Shown here piece by piece: positions 1 through 13,400 of a stretch of 64,000 nt of DNA; position 1 is the stretch's first letter, and each line of letters starts with the position of its first letter. The DNA comes from Dasyornis broadbenti (Eukaryota > Chordata > Aves > Passeriformes > Dasyornithidae), in the NCBI GenBank assembly GCA_013397935.1, contig VZRN01011464.1, positions 5,312,489 through 5,376,488 of the forward strand, in the 5' to 3' direction. Under the pieces are notes generated by a model. That model had not been told where the DNA came from. It did not search any database and worked only from the letters and a program-made list of their open reading frames with translations. The translations under genes were made by a program, and so were the position numbers.

Positions 1-1978
1 ATGTGCATTAGGTATGTTTATGAACATTCTGAGGGAAAATCAAAAAAGGTTCTTTCAGAGGATGCTGTGGAAAGGTAGTAGAAGTTAGAAAATCAATGGA
101 CGTGGCAGCTCACCAGATCAAAAAATGACCTTGGCTGATATTTGTGTTGCAGTAGTTTTTGATAAATAGCTCTTGTAAATCCGTGGGAAAGTTGTACCAT
201 CCCATCTGAGACAAAAATAAAGTTTAAGTGCTTCTGATGAACTTTCTAAATACCAGCCAGCAGATGCACTCGGGGGCTATTAACTTTTGCACACTTACAA
301 ATGGCAAAACATGTATACAAATGAATATAAGAACCAAACTTGTAGAACTCCTGACGAGAGGAGCACCAGACTCCACTACCTGCAGAAGGAAGACATATAT
401 CAGACATATCATTAGTCACAACTAGCTTAAATACATTGTACATAAAATGTCAGAGGAATTTTGAAAGTAGCTTTGTGTATTGTCTCTGATGTGGATGAAT
501 GATTTGTGTACAGTTATTAAGTCCGTTTCCTTACGGGTTTTCAAGTACCTGATTTGATTTTTATTAACTTATACACACAGAGATTTATTAATTTTACCAA
601 ACCAGAAGTGCATACATGCTATGCTGTGTTGATCCTATGACCTGAATTCCCAGATGATTCGGGTTGTATTATGTCTCTGTCCTGGATAGAGAAATATTGC
701 TGTGGGAAAGAATAGCAGATATTGTGGGCATTTGCTTCTTCGTAGGTTGGTTCATGTTTTCAGAATCTGATAAATCAGAGTGACACTTCAAATCTTCCTT
801 CTTTACTTATACATGTGGCTATGGCCAAAATATCACTGCTAGAAAATGTCTACAAGTTGATATTAATTTTATGTAAAATGGTGTATCCATGTTTTAAATC
901 CTCCACTGCTCACTGGGGATTTACACTTGCCTTATATTCACACTACAGCTGAACTCTTTAAGACTGATTGCCTGCAATGTACTAGAAGAGATAAAAATGT
1001 AAGATCACACCTGCCCATAAAGTCCTATAAGCTGACAAATTCAGAGCTGCTATTAATTGTTCTCATCCAGAAAGAACCAACTTGAAAAGAAAGAAAAGGA
1101 CAACTTGGAAAGTTTTTAATGAATACAACAGAAAACGTCTCTCTTAAGGACGAACTAGAATAATTTGAATGTAAATAACTTCCAAGGGAATAAATTAGGC
1201 TATCAAAGACTTTAAAATACTTTGGAAAAAACATGGTCAGTGTAATTGCTTTGGCATGCTGAGAGCACAAACTATTCTGCAACTTTAAGGTACGGAGACA
1301 ATAAAAGAAATCAAATTATTTTGAAATGACTTAGCTCCTAATCTTCCCAGCAGGAGACAGCACATGTATGATACTGATTCTTCTGATAGAGCTATCAAAG
1401 AAACAATCTACCTTGATATTTTCTTTAATGGCCTCTCCCCATCTTGTTGGAAATATTCAATTTCTTTAATATTTTGTATTTTTACAATGAGTATTTATGT
1501 TACTTAATAAAGATGGAAAACAGAGTCTGTTTTTCTGAAGATTCTACTCTTTCTATTCATGCCTTAGAGACTTCCCTGTTTTCTTGCAAATTGGAACAGC
1601 ACCAAAAATGCTCATTCATATTGCAACCCTTGCATACAGACTTTCTCTGTGCAAAAACTCTTAAAACAAAATTTTGGTTTGGAAAGCTTTGAGGATTTTC
1701 CATTTCAGAATCATAAAGAGCCTTCACTTCCCACCTAGGCAGCAGCAAAGCCATAAAAGATTTAAAAGAATAAAATATTTGAGCACACTGAGATCTTAAA
1801 GCTTTGTTATCATGAGATGCTTCTCCTTTTCATATAGCTTTACTGAAACTTGCATTTATTTGAATCTCATTTCAAGCTTATAAATGGAGATGTGCAACAC
1901 ACATTCACACATTATGGTGCCACAGCATGAGAGTGTCATGGCTTAGGATTTCTCTTAGGAAAGCTTGAGGATGAACTA
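1..1978. other. unassigned noncoding DNA
   Basis: AT-rich single-copy-looking sequence. Open frames stay below 90 codons on both strands and show no recognisable domain, signal peptide or codon pattern. I see no tandem repeat, no transposon terminus and no CpG-rich patch. It could be intergenic or intronic; nothing in it decides which. Confidence 0.6.
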
Positions 1979-2048
1979 GGATCTTAGAGCTGGTAGAGAG
2001 ATGAAGCAATACAAATCATCTAAGAAAAATGAAACTTCTAGTGAGGCC
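1979..2048 (-). repeat. possible ancient LINE/SINE relic (L3/MIR-like tail)
   Basis: The segment carries ATCTTAGAGCTGG, then AAATCATCTA about 30 bases on, then GAAAC and TGAGGCC. These occur in the order and rough spacing of the tail shared by very old amniote L3/MIR-type repeats (AGAGCTGG, ATCATCTAG, GAAACTGAGGCC). The blocks are short and the sequence between them is diverged, so this is a weak family guess from memory of the consensus. Confidence 0.25.
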
Positions 2049-4107
2049 ATAATGCTTGGGGTTTGGTCATGTATGAAAGATTTGTTTTTATTAAAGAACA
2101 TAAGCCATACACTGAACCTGAAGTATTTTGCATGGGTAAGTCAAGCCCAAATCAATATAGCAGAGTAAACCTACTCAAAATTTCCTGCACACAGAAAGAA
2201 ATGACAGCTGTGCAATCAAACAGACGAGAATGTACTAGAGATTCTTACCTGTAATACATGAGGAAAATGCATATCTTTAGTTAAGCATGGACACAAAACC
2301 CCAACGTGAAAAATCTTGTGCTCAGTCACAGAGTAGTTAATGTAATTATTTATCTCATTTTCTGCTTATATGTTCATCCTGTTAAATTTTGCCTTGAATT
2401 TCAAGCTCCAACAATCCTTTCATCTCAATACCTGAAATTCACCTGAATTTGATTAGTTTTACATGAGTTCTATGTCAATATAAATCTGTCCTGTATCTGT
2501 GGCAAGGACTGGTAGCATTGGGCTAAGTTCCAAGTAGGCAGTGAGATCCCCTGGTTACCTGGTACCTGACACATCCTTTGTGTCCTCTTCACTTCAGCAA
2601 GTTTTACCTTGTGATCTTGTAGAAACAAAGTATGGCTCAGCACAATAAATCAAAGCAAATCAGGAGTTATAGCTCATCTTCACCAGATTGCAATGGCAAT
2701 GAAAACTGAAGTGCTGCAGTGAATCAGCACTGCTGCATCTGAATGCAGCACTGCAAAGCAAATAAATGTCATGGAGAGGGTAGTGGGGTTGCTGATGAAT
2801 ATTCTAATACCCAATTGTCTGGTCTTTTCTCTGACATTGGCCAGCACCAGATCTAAAATGCATAAGAACAGGGCAAATAACCCCCAGCCTCTAGTAATTT
2901 GTTCCTCGGGGATCTCAGGGTGCCTTTGTATTTCATAGTTCTCAGTGGATTTCTTTACGTTTTTTCTAATGGTTTTCTAAGCATGTGAAAATATTCAGCA
3001 GCCAACAACATCCTTGTTGAAAAAAAATTGCCATATTCATTAAATGAAGAAAAAGGGAGCAGTATAACACTGCAGCCATAAGATTACTGCACTTATGAAT
3101 AACACTGGTTGCTAAAGCTGGACTAGGTGAACACAAGTATCTCTTTGGGTGATTTGCAGCTGTGTCTACTTTCTAGGACTTAAGCAGCAAATCCGAAGCG
3201 AATTCTTTCTCTACTACAAAAAAGAAAAAAAGAAAGAAAATGCAGAGTCCAATTTATACGCAGCACTCTGTGTCCCTGCTGTGGACATATGCATCTGCAG
3301 TTCAACTAAACAATTTCATATAATCTTCTGTTTGACCTGAATGCACTTCCTTCACGTAACTGGAAAGTTTCATTACCATCAGACTATAAAAATAATGTTT
3401 CTTCTTGGTAGAGTTGTAGTCTGTACAAAACACATCAACATTCAGCTAAAGCAAGCTCTGCAGTTCAGGTATGTCCAGTGAAGGATGCAAGCTGGGGACT
3501 AGAATATGTTTGTTAATTTTCCTGTCTTGGGCAAGAGTTGGAAAGCAAATGACACAGAGCAACCACAAAGCATTGATAAAAGCTTCCATTAACTGAGGTG
3601 GGGCATCCTGGGTTAGCCCACAGACACTGCAGCTGAAGAAGAAAGCAATGCAGTTAACAGCAGTAATTTCAGCAATTAGTCTGTTGCTGGAACAATTAGC
3701 AGAGACAGATAGGCAAGATTTGCAAAGTAAAAATAAGCAAGTTAAAGCTTTAGGAAAATTTGTTGAGATGACTGAATAATGGGAGTGTTTATTTTGTGCT
3801 CCAAAGCTGCCAAGGCCTCTGGGAGGAGACAACAGGCAGAGCTGGACGTGGTGCAGCTCGGGATGGAGCCGGTGGGGGCACAGCCCAGGTGCCATGGGTG
3901 GTGCCAGGTACGTGTGGCACTGTGGGAACTCCGTCCCTGGCACACACAGGGGCTGCTGCTCACAACTGCCTCATACACAACATGTTTTCTCACTGATGTG
4001 ATTGGTCAGTTGCCATTTTTTGAAACCAATTGGTTGGCTCCATGTTTCCTTTTGTCCAGGAAGTGATCCTATGGAAAAATATAAAACACATATCTACCTA
4101 CCACTCC
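2049..4107. other. unassigned noncoding DNA
   Basis: AT-rich sequence without a supportable gene. Within it, 2710-2754 holds a small cluster of AGCACTGC words in both orientations. 3790-3980 is a local GC-rich patch that leaves open frames on both strands, including 165 codons on the minus strand at 3446-3943, but these translate to low-information proline/serine/leucine-rich peptides with no domain. No transposon family was recognised. Confidence 0.55.
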
Positions 4108-4191
<84 letters not shown>

Positions 4192-4196
4192 CCACN

Positions 4197-4260
<64 letters not shown>

Positions 4261-4262
4261 CC
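4108..4262. repeat. (TCTA)n microsatellite containing one N
   Basis: Tetranucleotide TCTA repeats run from 4108 to about 4190, then TCCAC and a single N at 4196, then TCTA repeats again to 4260, followed by CCACAGACAG. In total this is about 36 units in two nearly pure blocks. The frames open through it give only repeated Ile-Tyr-Leu-Ser and are not genes. The words beside the N repeat the unique right flank, which suggests an assembly join and makes the true length uncertain. Confidence 0.97.
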
Positions 4263-4271
4263 ACAGACAGC

Positions 4272-4319
4272 ACAAATGTATTATATATAAATGCATCCAA
4301 CAAATGTATTATATATAAA
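4272..4319. repeat. two-copy 28-bp tandem duplication
   Basis: The 20-base word beginning ACAAATGTATTATATA occurs exactly at 4272-4291 and again at 4300-4319, giving a 28-bp period. It lies against the TCTA microsatellite and leads into a TA-rich stretch reaching about 4440. Confidence 0.85.
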
Positions 4320-4419
4320 GTGATATAATATATAAAATTTGTATTACATATGAAATATATATTACATATCAATTAATTGTATAAATATATATGAATAAAT
4401 ATTTTATTTATATATACAC

Positions 4420-7400
4420 AGCTGCATATAAAAGATGTTTACATATTTATATACAAAACCTATATTTGAACACACTTAAACCAAATATAAATCTTTAAAT
4501 GTGTGGGTGAGTACTAAAACCATAGCTTCTTTAACAGGGGCAAGTGAATGATTGGTAAAACTTTAATGTGAATAGAAAGTAATTAGATAAAATCAAAAGG
4601 CAGTTGCAGTGCCCCCAGCTCCAAAGGCTGCTGGAGAAGCCCTCACTTCTCTGGAGTGGGAGAAATGTCAGATGGGGTAGTGATGGGCACAAACATGATG
4701 AAAAATGGGGCATCAGAGTGCGTCCCCAGCTTGTCCTTTTCTGCCCCACAGTGTGTCCTGCTCCTGCTGAAACCCCCTCTTGTGCTGGGGAGGACCAGGA
4801 GCATCCATTTTTGAACCTTTCCTGCAGCTACTGGATTCTTAGAAGAATGCTGGCTTTGGATATGTCTCATTGTACCCTTTGGAAGCTGGTGTGATTAAGC
4901 TTTCCACTTTGTCCCACTTCTGTGACTCATTAGCATTTAGTCATTCTCTGCTTCATACCTGTTTGTTCAGAGGAATAGCAGGTAGATGTGTGCTGGGATA
5001 TTGATGACCTGCTACTGGGGCCTCAGCAACATGTGCAATTTCTGCAATCCTTCTCCTGCTGGTATTTTGCATCCATGTGTTCACATTCTCTCTCCACTCA
5101 TGTTGATATAAAGATGTTTCCAACAGTTTTCCACAGCCCTAGAATATTTCTTGGCTTCTATTTCCTAGTACTTACTATCTGCTGACAAAAAATGACAGCT
5201 ACTTCTAATGGTTTTAAGGTTTCTTAAGTCACCAGACCTATGAAATTGCCCCTCAAAATACAGCAGTGTACTATGAAAAACTTTCAATTTTTCTGCTGCA
5301 GAATTGCAAATTAATATTGAAATTAATTTCCTTCTATGCAATCATTTTGTCTATAAAAGCTATCTTATCCTGTCTTCATAAATACCTGTTTTATTGGATT
5401 CTCATAAGCTTTATTCTGTACTTCTTATGCTTTCTCATTGTACATTACTCACATTATCACTTATTCAAGAAAAACTGCAAAAGAAGTTTGAGAAGAGGAA
5501 GAAACACTGAGTTGTAAGACTCTTTCACCAACTGTCCTGCTATATATTATCAAGGGCTACCCCACTGGTTAATCAGAAATGTATTGACAATAATAGAGAT
5601 GTCATTTGATATCAGATGTAGATATTGATCATGGTTCAAATGCCACAGCAATTGACTCTCTCCTGACATTAGCGGTGGAGTATTCCATGTCAGATGGACA
5701 ATAAGAAATTCATTTCAAGAAATCTGTTGTTAGGAAAGTTGAGGAAAACTGAGGTGAGCAAGAATAGCGCAGATATTTTTAAAGACTTCTTATTAGTAAG
5801 AGGAAACTTAATTTCTGCACAATTCCATCACAGAGCTGGTCTAATCCAGTGTTAAGCATTGAAATTTGACTTTAAAAACCTGCACAAGGTTTGTATCTTC
5901 AGTCTCACATTCTGTTAGTAACAACTGGGGGAATAATGTTTCACAATATGAAAAAAGAAATTGTACCAATATTTTATCATCAGGTTCAGTAAATAATTTG
6001 GAAAGTTGTTTCAGAGTCAGAAGAATGATCATAAAAATTTGCTAATAAAAGTGAGTTTCACTTACTAAAGGGCAACCTGTGCAGGCCTTTGTTTCGGTTA
6101 GGGTTGGTGTTCTTCGTAACAGCCCTGGCGTGGCATCCAGCTCTGGGTACTAGAGCTAGCTTAAATATAAAATAAAGAAATACTTAAAATGTGATTCTTA
6201 TTATGTCGAGTGTCTCCATTACATCTCTTGTACCCTGGCTGACTGGAAAAATAATTGAGAGTAACAATATCTGCCAAAACAATAAGAAAATTCCACTTTG
6301 CAGGACTGTAGCACCTCAGTATAATTTTATGAATCAGGTACAGAGATAAAGCAAGTTGCTGCCAGAGCCACCAACGCGACAAGACTAATGTAAAGTTTAT
6401 TTCCTTATTGACATCCCACAACGCTTCTGTTGTTGGCATTTTTCCTGGATTTCCACTTTGTTGGGTCTGTGTTGCCCATGAAGGTCAGCCCTGAGCAGAG
6501 CCCAGAGGATGCCCCATCAGCACAGCAGAGTCCTGCCAGTAGCCCTTCCTCAGAGATCTATGCTGTGACACATGTATATAAGTATATATGTATAAGGTGT
6601 ATCCACGGATAAATAATAATAATTTAAAAATGCATATTTGTACACTTTTTACAGATATTTATACAAATGTGAAGAAATATATGTCTAAAGCAACATGTCT
6701 TCTTTAAATGGCTTTTCCTAAAAAGTCAAAGATGTTTCTCAATTAAGAAACCAAGTTTAGAGTTTTCTGCCTGTCTTGGTCATTGAGGGTGATAGCAAGA
6801 AGTCATTTAGGAGATCTATAACTTAGTCCTTATTTTATAAATTGAGGACAAAGCTTTCCCTTAAACATGAAGTTTTTCAGCTTCAGAAGACAGGGATATC
6901 TTACAAGGGGGCTATAAAACACCCTGTAGGACAAAAGTTCACAATCAATTGGGATTTCTAGGTGCTTCAACGAAGAATAGCAGTACATTGTACTCTGGGA
7001 TTAAATTGTATAAAAGAACAATTATAGCACAATTTCTGTGCTGTAACAGTTCGCATCTATCTGTGCTCTAAAAGCAGAGAAAACTAAGAATCGTTGTCTA
7101 AGGTGAGCAAAGTCAGCTAGGTTTACTTTGTTCAAAAAGAAAAATAAACCCCACACTGATGAGGACAAACTGATAATTAGTTAGCAGAACTCAATTTCTG
7201 TAGAAAACAGAAAAGTGATAACATTCTTCTTGCATTGGTGTTTATAAGTGTTGGTGAGGTGTGAGGTAGTGTGCTTCAGAACATCTAGAGATGAAGATGG
7301 GCTACAAGAGAGAATTGTCATAATGGGAAAATAACAAAAACTGGGAAACTGGAAGGAAGAGTAAGTCCTGTCCTTACCAAGAAAACACATTGGCTAATGG

Positions 7401-10400
7401 AGTTCACATTCTGGTTATAGACACAGTTTGTAGTGTGTCTTCATACAGCTACCCACAGCTGAATATTGGGGCAGATTGTCCCCACCCTCACACACCTTGA
7501 CCAGCTGCATAACCAACAGGTACTGAGATTAGGGTACACAACTTTCTCAAGGGAGATGTGGCTTAAAAATGCAATGATGTGAGGTGTTCACCATCCCTGA
7601 TGGATACTGGAATACAGAATTTCTATGGCTTGGGAGACTGGGCTCTGTTTACCTTTTAAATCTTCTGTAATTGGGATGAGCATTAGATAATGAAGTTATC
7701 CAGACTGAGGAACTCAGTGCTTTTTTTTTTTCTTTTAGAATAGGAAGAACAAGAGCTGCTGGGGATCAGCTGTGAATGTACTATTGATTTCTCTCCTACT
7801 GTTACCATGAATGACAAATGCCTTGCAAGGCTTTCTAATTTAGCTGGAAATAAGAGCTTTTCCAGCAAAGTGCAACAGCACCACCACAATGCTTCCAGCA
7901 CGAGGGGAGGCTATATTACGCCAGGGATTGCTTTTGGTTAACCATACCAGTGAAGTGATACAGAGCTTTGTACTTTCCAGCCTTACCTGGACTAGATACC
8001 TGGATTTGCAGTCAGTGATATTAATCATGCTTTCTGTGTGTCACCATCAGTGTGGAGCCAAGGCACAGATGAGTAGCATTTGTCTGCTGTGGCATGAGGC
8101 AGTCACCCATGCCAGGCTTCTCACTTGGCAGCTTCAGGGGGCATCAAACAGGCTGTGTTTGCTTGGGAGCTCCCATGAGGCAGCAAAGCAGACAAGTCAA
8201 GCCAAGTTTCATCTGTGCCTGTTATCAAGCATCATGAAGTATTTCAAATTCCAAGTGCTCTTTTGGCAGATTTGGGGAAGGATGAGGTTGTGTTTTCCCC
8301 AAATAGTCAAAGATTTCATGGGAAATAAAGAACTCATCTTGTGATCTGCACCACTTTTTCAGCCTCTGGGCAAACAAAGGTATGAGTGGCCAAAATTTAG
8401 GACACTGGTGATTTTATAATTTCAAGGGAGTATGCTGAAAGAGGAAATAAAGAGTCTTAGAATTCCAGTACATTTAAAAGCCAGAAACTATTGTGCTTTT
8501 AGCTCTAGAAACAGAGATTTACATCAAATTTGTACAATGGCTGAACTACGCTATTTGAATTTTAGCATAAACTTTCCTGAGACTTCATCTTAATATAGAG
8601 TTTGATGCTTTTGTCTGTATAATTGTACTAGACTGCTTAAAAATATATCCATCTTGCCCTATTACCAGTACCAGAACAAAGAAGGGCAATAACTACACCA
8701 GATGTTGCTACATATGTGTCTGTTTGTGAATCTGCTTACTTTAGAGTACTTTAAAGAAAAGCTAAGTAAAATATTGCAGAAATAGGAAACTGGGAATAAT
8801 GCAACATTGTATTTTTATTCTTAAGAGATTTAAATAAATAACTGAGCAAATCCACTTTGAAAATATGGAGCCTGTGCCTAAACAATAAATTATTTCTTAC
8901 TCTCTTGTGCTGCTGGAAAAAGCACATCAAAATTTATTCTCTGTAATCTTGCTACTTGTATACTCAGCTGTAATATTAGGTCAGTGTTTAATAGTATGCA
9001 TAGCAATGAAAGCATTTCCAATTCCCTTTTGAACGTGTTAAAGAAATCTAAAGGTTACAGTACTGTGCTCTGGACCTCACTGTGCTTTAAAAAGTAACAG
9101 TAAATTTTACAGAGGAAATGATTCAGTAATCCCATTTTAGTTGTATTTTTTAAATTACAGATTAAAACACATTACAATTAAAATGTAGCAGTTTCAATAA
9201 ATGCAAAGTATGTGAAAGTCCGTGTAATTATACACGTATGAATAGGAAGACACTTACCTGCTTTGATCCTACAATTCTAACAGAATTCAGGGTGTCAGGG
9301 AATATTTCCATGAGGATGAAATAAATTATGATCAGAAGTAGCTGTTTTTGAATGGAACCCTGTCTTTTTACAGAAATTCCACACAAAACCCTCTTTATGA
9401 CAACACAACAGGAACAAAACCAAGAAGCCTCACCCTTCCATGTGGTTCCTCACTCTCTCCATGCCAAGAGTGCCTATAAAGCAGTGCCACAGCCTTTCAG
9501 ATTTGTTGTGTTTTGGCTTTATAATTTGCCCACTGTCTTTGTGCCTCTGCCTCTAACAGAAACACACAGCCATGATCTAATCAGTTCACTCTCTCCACTA
9601 ACCACGTGGACACTTAATTACCCCCCTCCAACAGATTGAACTAAAAATGTTTCAGCAGAACAATAGTTTAATATTCCTGTGTAAATTGTGCATTTTTCTT
9701 TTCTTCACAGTTCTGGTGGTTTTCAATGAGTCAGCCCCTAACATTTTGCTCTTTCTGGCAGCCTCATCTACCGAGTTAAAATTCTTTACAGTTATCACCA
9801 TCCTGAAAGTGGACCTCAACACCTTCTTATCATATGGAGCAGGTTTTGTTCTACGTGACCAACTGGGAACATACTGATCATGTTGACATCTGTGCCCTTC
9901 AAATACACCTGAAATCTGAAAACCCTCAGGAAGTTTCTCTCCCAAGAAATGGAGATTGCACAATTTCTTTCCTAGTGTGGGTTATTACTTGAAATAAAGA
10001 GGAATGATTCCAAGTTGGTATCAGCCAATCCAAGAAAACGTCTGCTATTAGGAATCTTACACTTCTTACTTAACTCTTATTTCAGGGATTTTGGAGGTCC
10101 GTCACTCCTTTTTTTCCCCTACGTCATTTTAAATTTCAAGAAAATAAATGGAAACTATACTTTTGAGGCAAAACTGGGTTATACATTTAAATTTAATTTC
10201 TGATGCAGTTCTTCAGAACTGGGCAAGGGATGGATTTGGGAAATAATGGAGTTTCAGGTTAATCATCAGTATTTATCTTGCTGTAACAGGATCACCTGGA
10301 GCCACTTACTGTGAATTACAAGTCCTTGTTTGAAATGCATGGAATCTGTCATTAAAAATTTAGAGGGTGAAGAAACTGTAGAAGGTATCTTATGTCCTGT

Positions 10401-13400
10401 AGGTAAAATGGGATCTAACTGCTACAGGATGTTTTTCACTGCTTACAGTGGCACTGTAGTAAGCAGAAACTCTTAAATCCTGTCCTCAAAGCCTGTAAGT
10501 ATAATAACATTTTTCCTATGAGAATGATTTGGCAGCCTGGACAACTGGAAAAATATATGTAAGGAACTTCCTTAGAAAATTTGCTTTCCCCATTGCATCA
10601 AAGAATGGCTTTAGTTGGGAAGAGTCTGCAGTGCAGAAGAATGTGGGAGGAAGCTGAGTAAGAAAAAGAATTCTCCACCAGAAAGGAATGGATTAACAGA
10701 ATTCATCTGAAATTTTACAAGGGTTTTGTTTTATTCATAGATTTCTTTTGATTTTTTTGGTAGTGTTTATTTGTCAAAACTGAAACCTTTACAAATTTGT
10801 GGAAAGTTTCAGCCACAGTGCATTTTGCTCTCAAAATTAACTGACTTAATTATTTCAGCAGTACTTCAATGATGACAAAAAGTCATGTTTTAAGATTTAA
10901 AAGAAAGATTTATTTTCTATCTTGTGTAAAAAGGAATCTAAATTATCAAAACTATGTAGAAAACAATCTAGTGTTTTAACTGTTCTGCAGTCAATTCTCT
11001 TTGAGGGTTTGGCTCATACAAATGTATGCAATTTTTAATTTTCATACATTTTTGCAGTAAATATTTTCTAACATATTGAAATTTTTGTTTAATGGGAAAG
11101 CTATTTCACCGTCACATCTGCTAATTAACTCAGTTATTCTTACTCTTTGGAAATGAGTGATTACTTCATAGATCTGAACTACGTTATCTATGCCAGAAAC
11201 AGTCAACTAATTCTGTGAACCTAAAAAACCCAAAATAGCATTAGATGATATTAAAATTAATTTACCTTTTTTTTTTTTTATTTAAAAAGTTGGGCTTTAC
11301 TTTTTGCAGTCTCATTCTCTATTGTATTGCATAGGTATGAACTGCTGATGTCAGATAAAATGCTGACCTTTGGCAAAGCTAATCTCCTTGTTCCCAAGAG
11401 GGTTGTTGGGTTTTCTGAAGTTATTTTCTACTTTTCTATTTTCACAAACATCCTGCAAAACCCGAAACATTTATGGGTACAAATAATCTTTACACCTATT
11501 CTCTTTTCTTATCCTATGACTGCTAATCTGTGCTCCAGTGGTGATCTATATTCCAGTTTATGCTGGAATTTAGATGTCTGCAACCCTGTTGCAAAAAAGC
11601 CAGCTCTGCTAATGAATGCAGAAATGTTCCCCTATTCGAAATATAATGTATGTTAAAAATTACAATGCCAGAATCGTGCTAAGTGCACATGTTCTACCAC
11701 TTCTTAACTGTTGTGAGTCACTTTTGAGTGGTTCATTGCAGAAATATAAGTGTAATTTTCAGTAGATGGAAATACCACTGCCATGTTACATAAATTAAAA
11801 ATATTACAAAATTCAAATCTGAATAGGATATGCTGGCTTCCTATACATGTACTGATAGAATTTGTGTTTTCCTGTAAAGCATATTGGAGTAATCAAGGAA
11901 GAGCTCTAAAATATTAGGTATTCTTCATCCAAAACTATGGAGAGGAAGTGGAAGTGTAGCACAATAAAAAAAGTCTTAAATCACAGGGCAGTGATGTAAA
12001 GGTTGCATATATTAATTAACATTGTATCAATTTATATAAGTTTTCCAGATAGTTTCCAATTATGTCATGGAAGTAATAAGTATAGTATTTCTATATATAC
12101 TTTATAGTAATGGAAATTCTTCATCAAGGTTTTATGCTGATTAAATTTAGCTATTTTTCTAAAGTTTTTTTCATGGCAAATTTTATTCTTTTTGCCAGTG
12201 CAGTTTATTTTTTTAAGAAAACATATTAAGCAAAACTTTCAGTGAAAGTTTTTTCCCCAATTATTTATTGTAGCCATTTTCTTTAATTTTCTCATTATTA
12301 CTTGTTACAAACAAAAAAAATGGAAGCAAAATAAACATGCAATTATGAATATTCATTTGGTTGAGCCGAAGTATATTCCTGTAAAATTGTTGGTACATTA
12401 TGTAACATCTTTTCATATATTTTTCATACTTTAAAATTTTATTTTCCTAATTACTGGAAGTACTTTTTCTTAAAGTAAAGGGGAAAAAATGGTTGACAAT
12501 ATAAAGCCTGAGAGACAAAATGTGCACTGTCCAACATGCTTAAAGGCACACGCCTGCTTAGTCTTTTCAGAACCAACAGAATAACTGATGTATATTAACT
12601 GAACTTTTCATATATTAAATTATTCATAGGCTAAAGTATTTTGAGGACTGGGCCATGGTTCTGGTAAATTACCTGAGTCCTTAAATACTTGCAGTTTCTT
12701 TCTCTTTAAATTTGCTATATAATGTCCATAAATGTAGCTCTCATGTGTCTTTAACATATTATGGCACAGGGTTTTACCAGAATGTCTCTTTACATTCTTC
12801 AACTTGTAATTCATATTAAATTGTTCTGAATAATGCAAACATATAGACTTCTGTTGCAAACTGACTAAAAGTCTATCAAAATCTGCACTGTCCGATGTAA
12901 TCAAATTTTCTTTGCTAAATCTAGTTCCCTCCCAAAGCTATTTATACTTCTGCTAATGCCTCACTTTGTGTTACACCAGATAAGTCACTTTGCATTATGG
13001 TTGTGGAGTGTAGCATGTCATAAATGGCGTAAGCAGGTGTGACATAGTGGAAAGCAGTGACTGGAACATGATATTCTAAAAAGTTCTGCCAAAACACCCT
13101 GCAATAAAATTCCTACTATTATTTTTCTTTGATACATACATATATTTAATATATAGTCCTTAGCAGCATCCTTTGAAAATTAATGAGGAAGACCTCTTTT
13201 TGATTGCTGATGTGAAGACTGTGGATACAAGTAGCATTTCAAGCCTGGTATACAGGGTGAAAGCTGATAAAATATGTGAGTTCATGTATGATGTATTAGC
13301 CATGTTATTTTTACTGCCATAGGACTGGGAGGAAATTTCTTGGATCTCATACTGGTTTACCTTATTTCACATCACAGACCGGAAGACACACATTTGTATA

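Noticed and set aside
3446..3943. 165-codon minus-strand frame, the longest seen
   Set aside because: It lies in a local GC-rich patch where stops are rare; overlapping frames are open on both strands and no domain is recognisable.
4002..4328. Open frames of about 86-108 codons through the TCTA array
   Set aside because: They translate to repeated Ile-Tyr-Leu-Ser, only because a 4-base repeat lacks stop codons in those frames.
7889..8344. 151-codon plus-strand frame
   Set aside because: No recognisable family, and codon use resembles the noncoding flanks.
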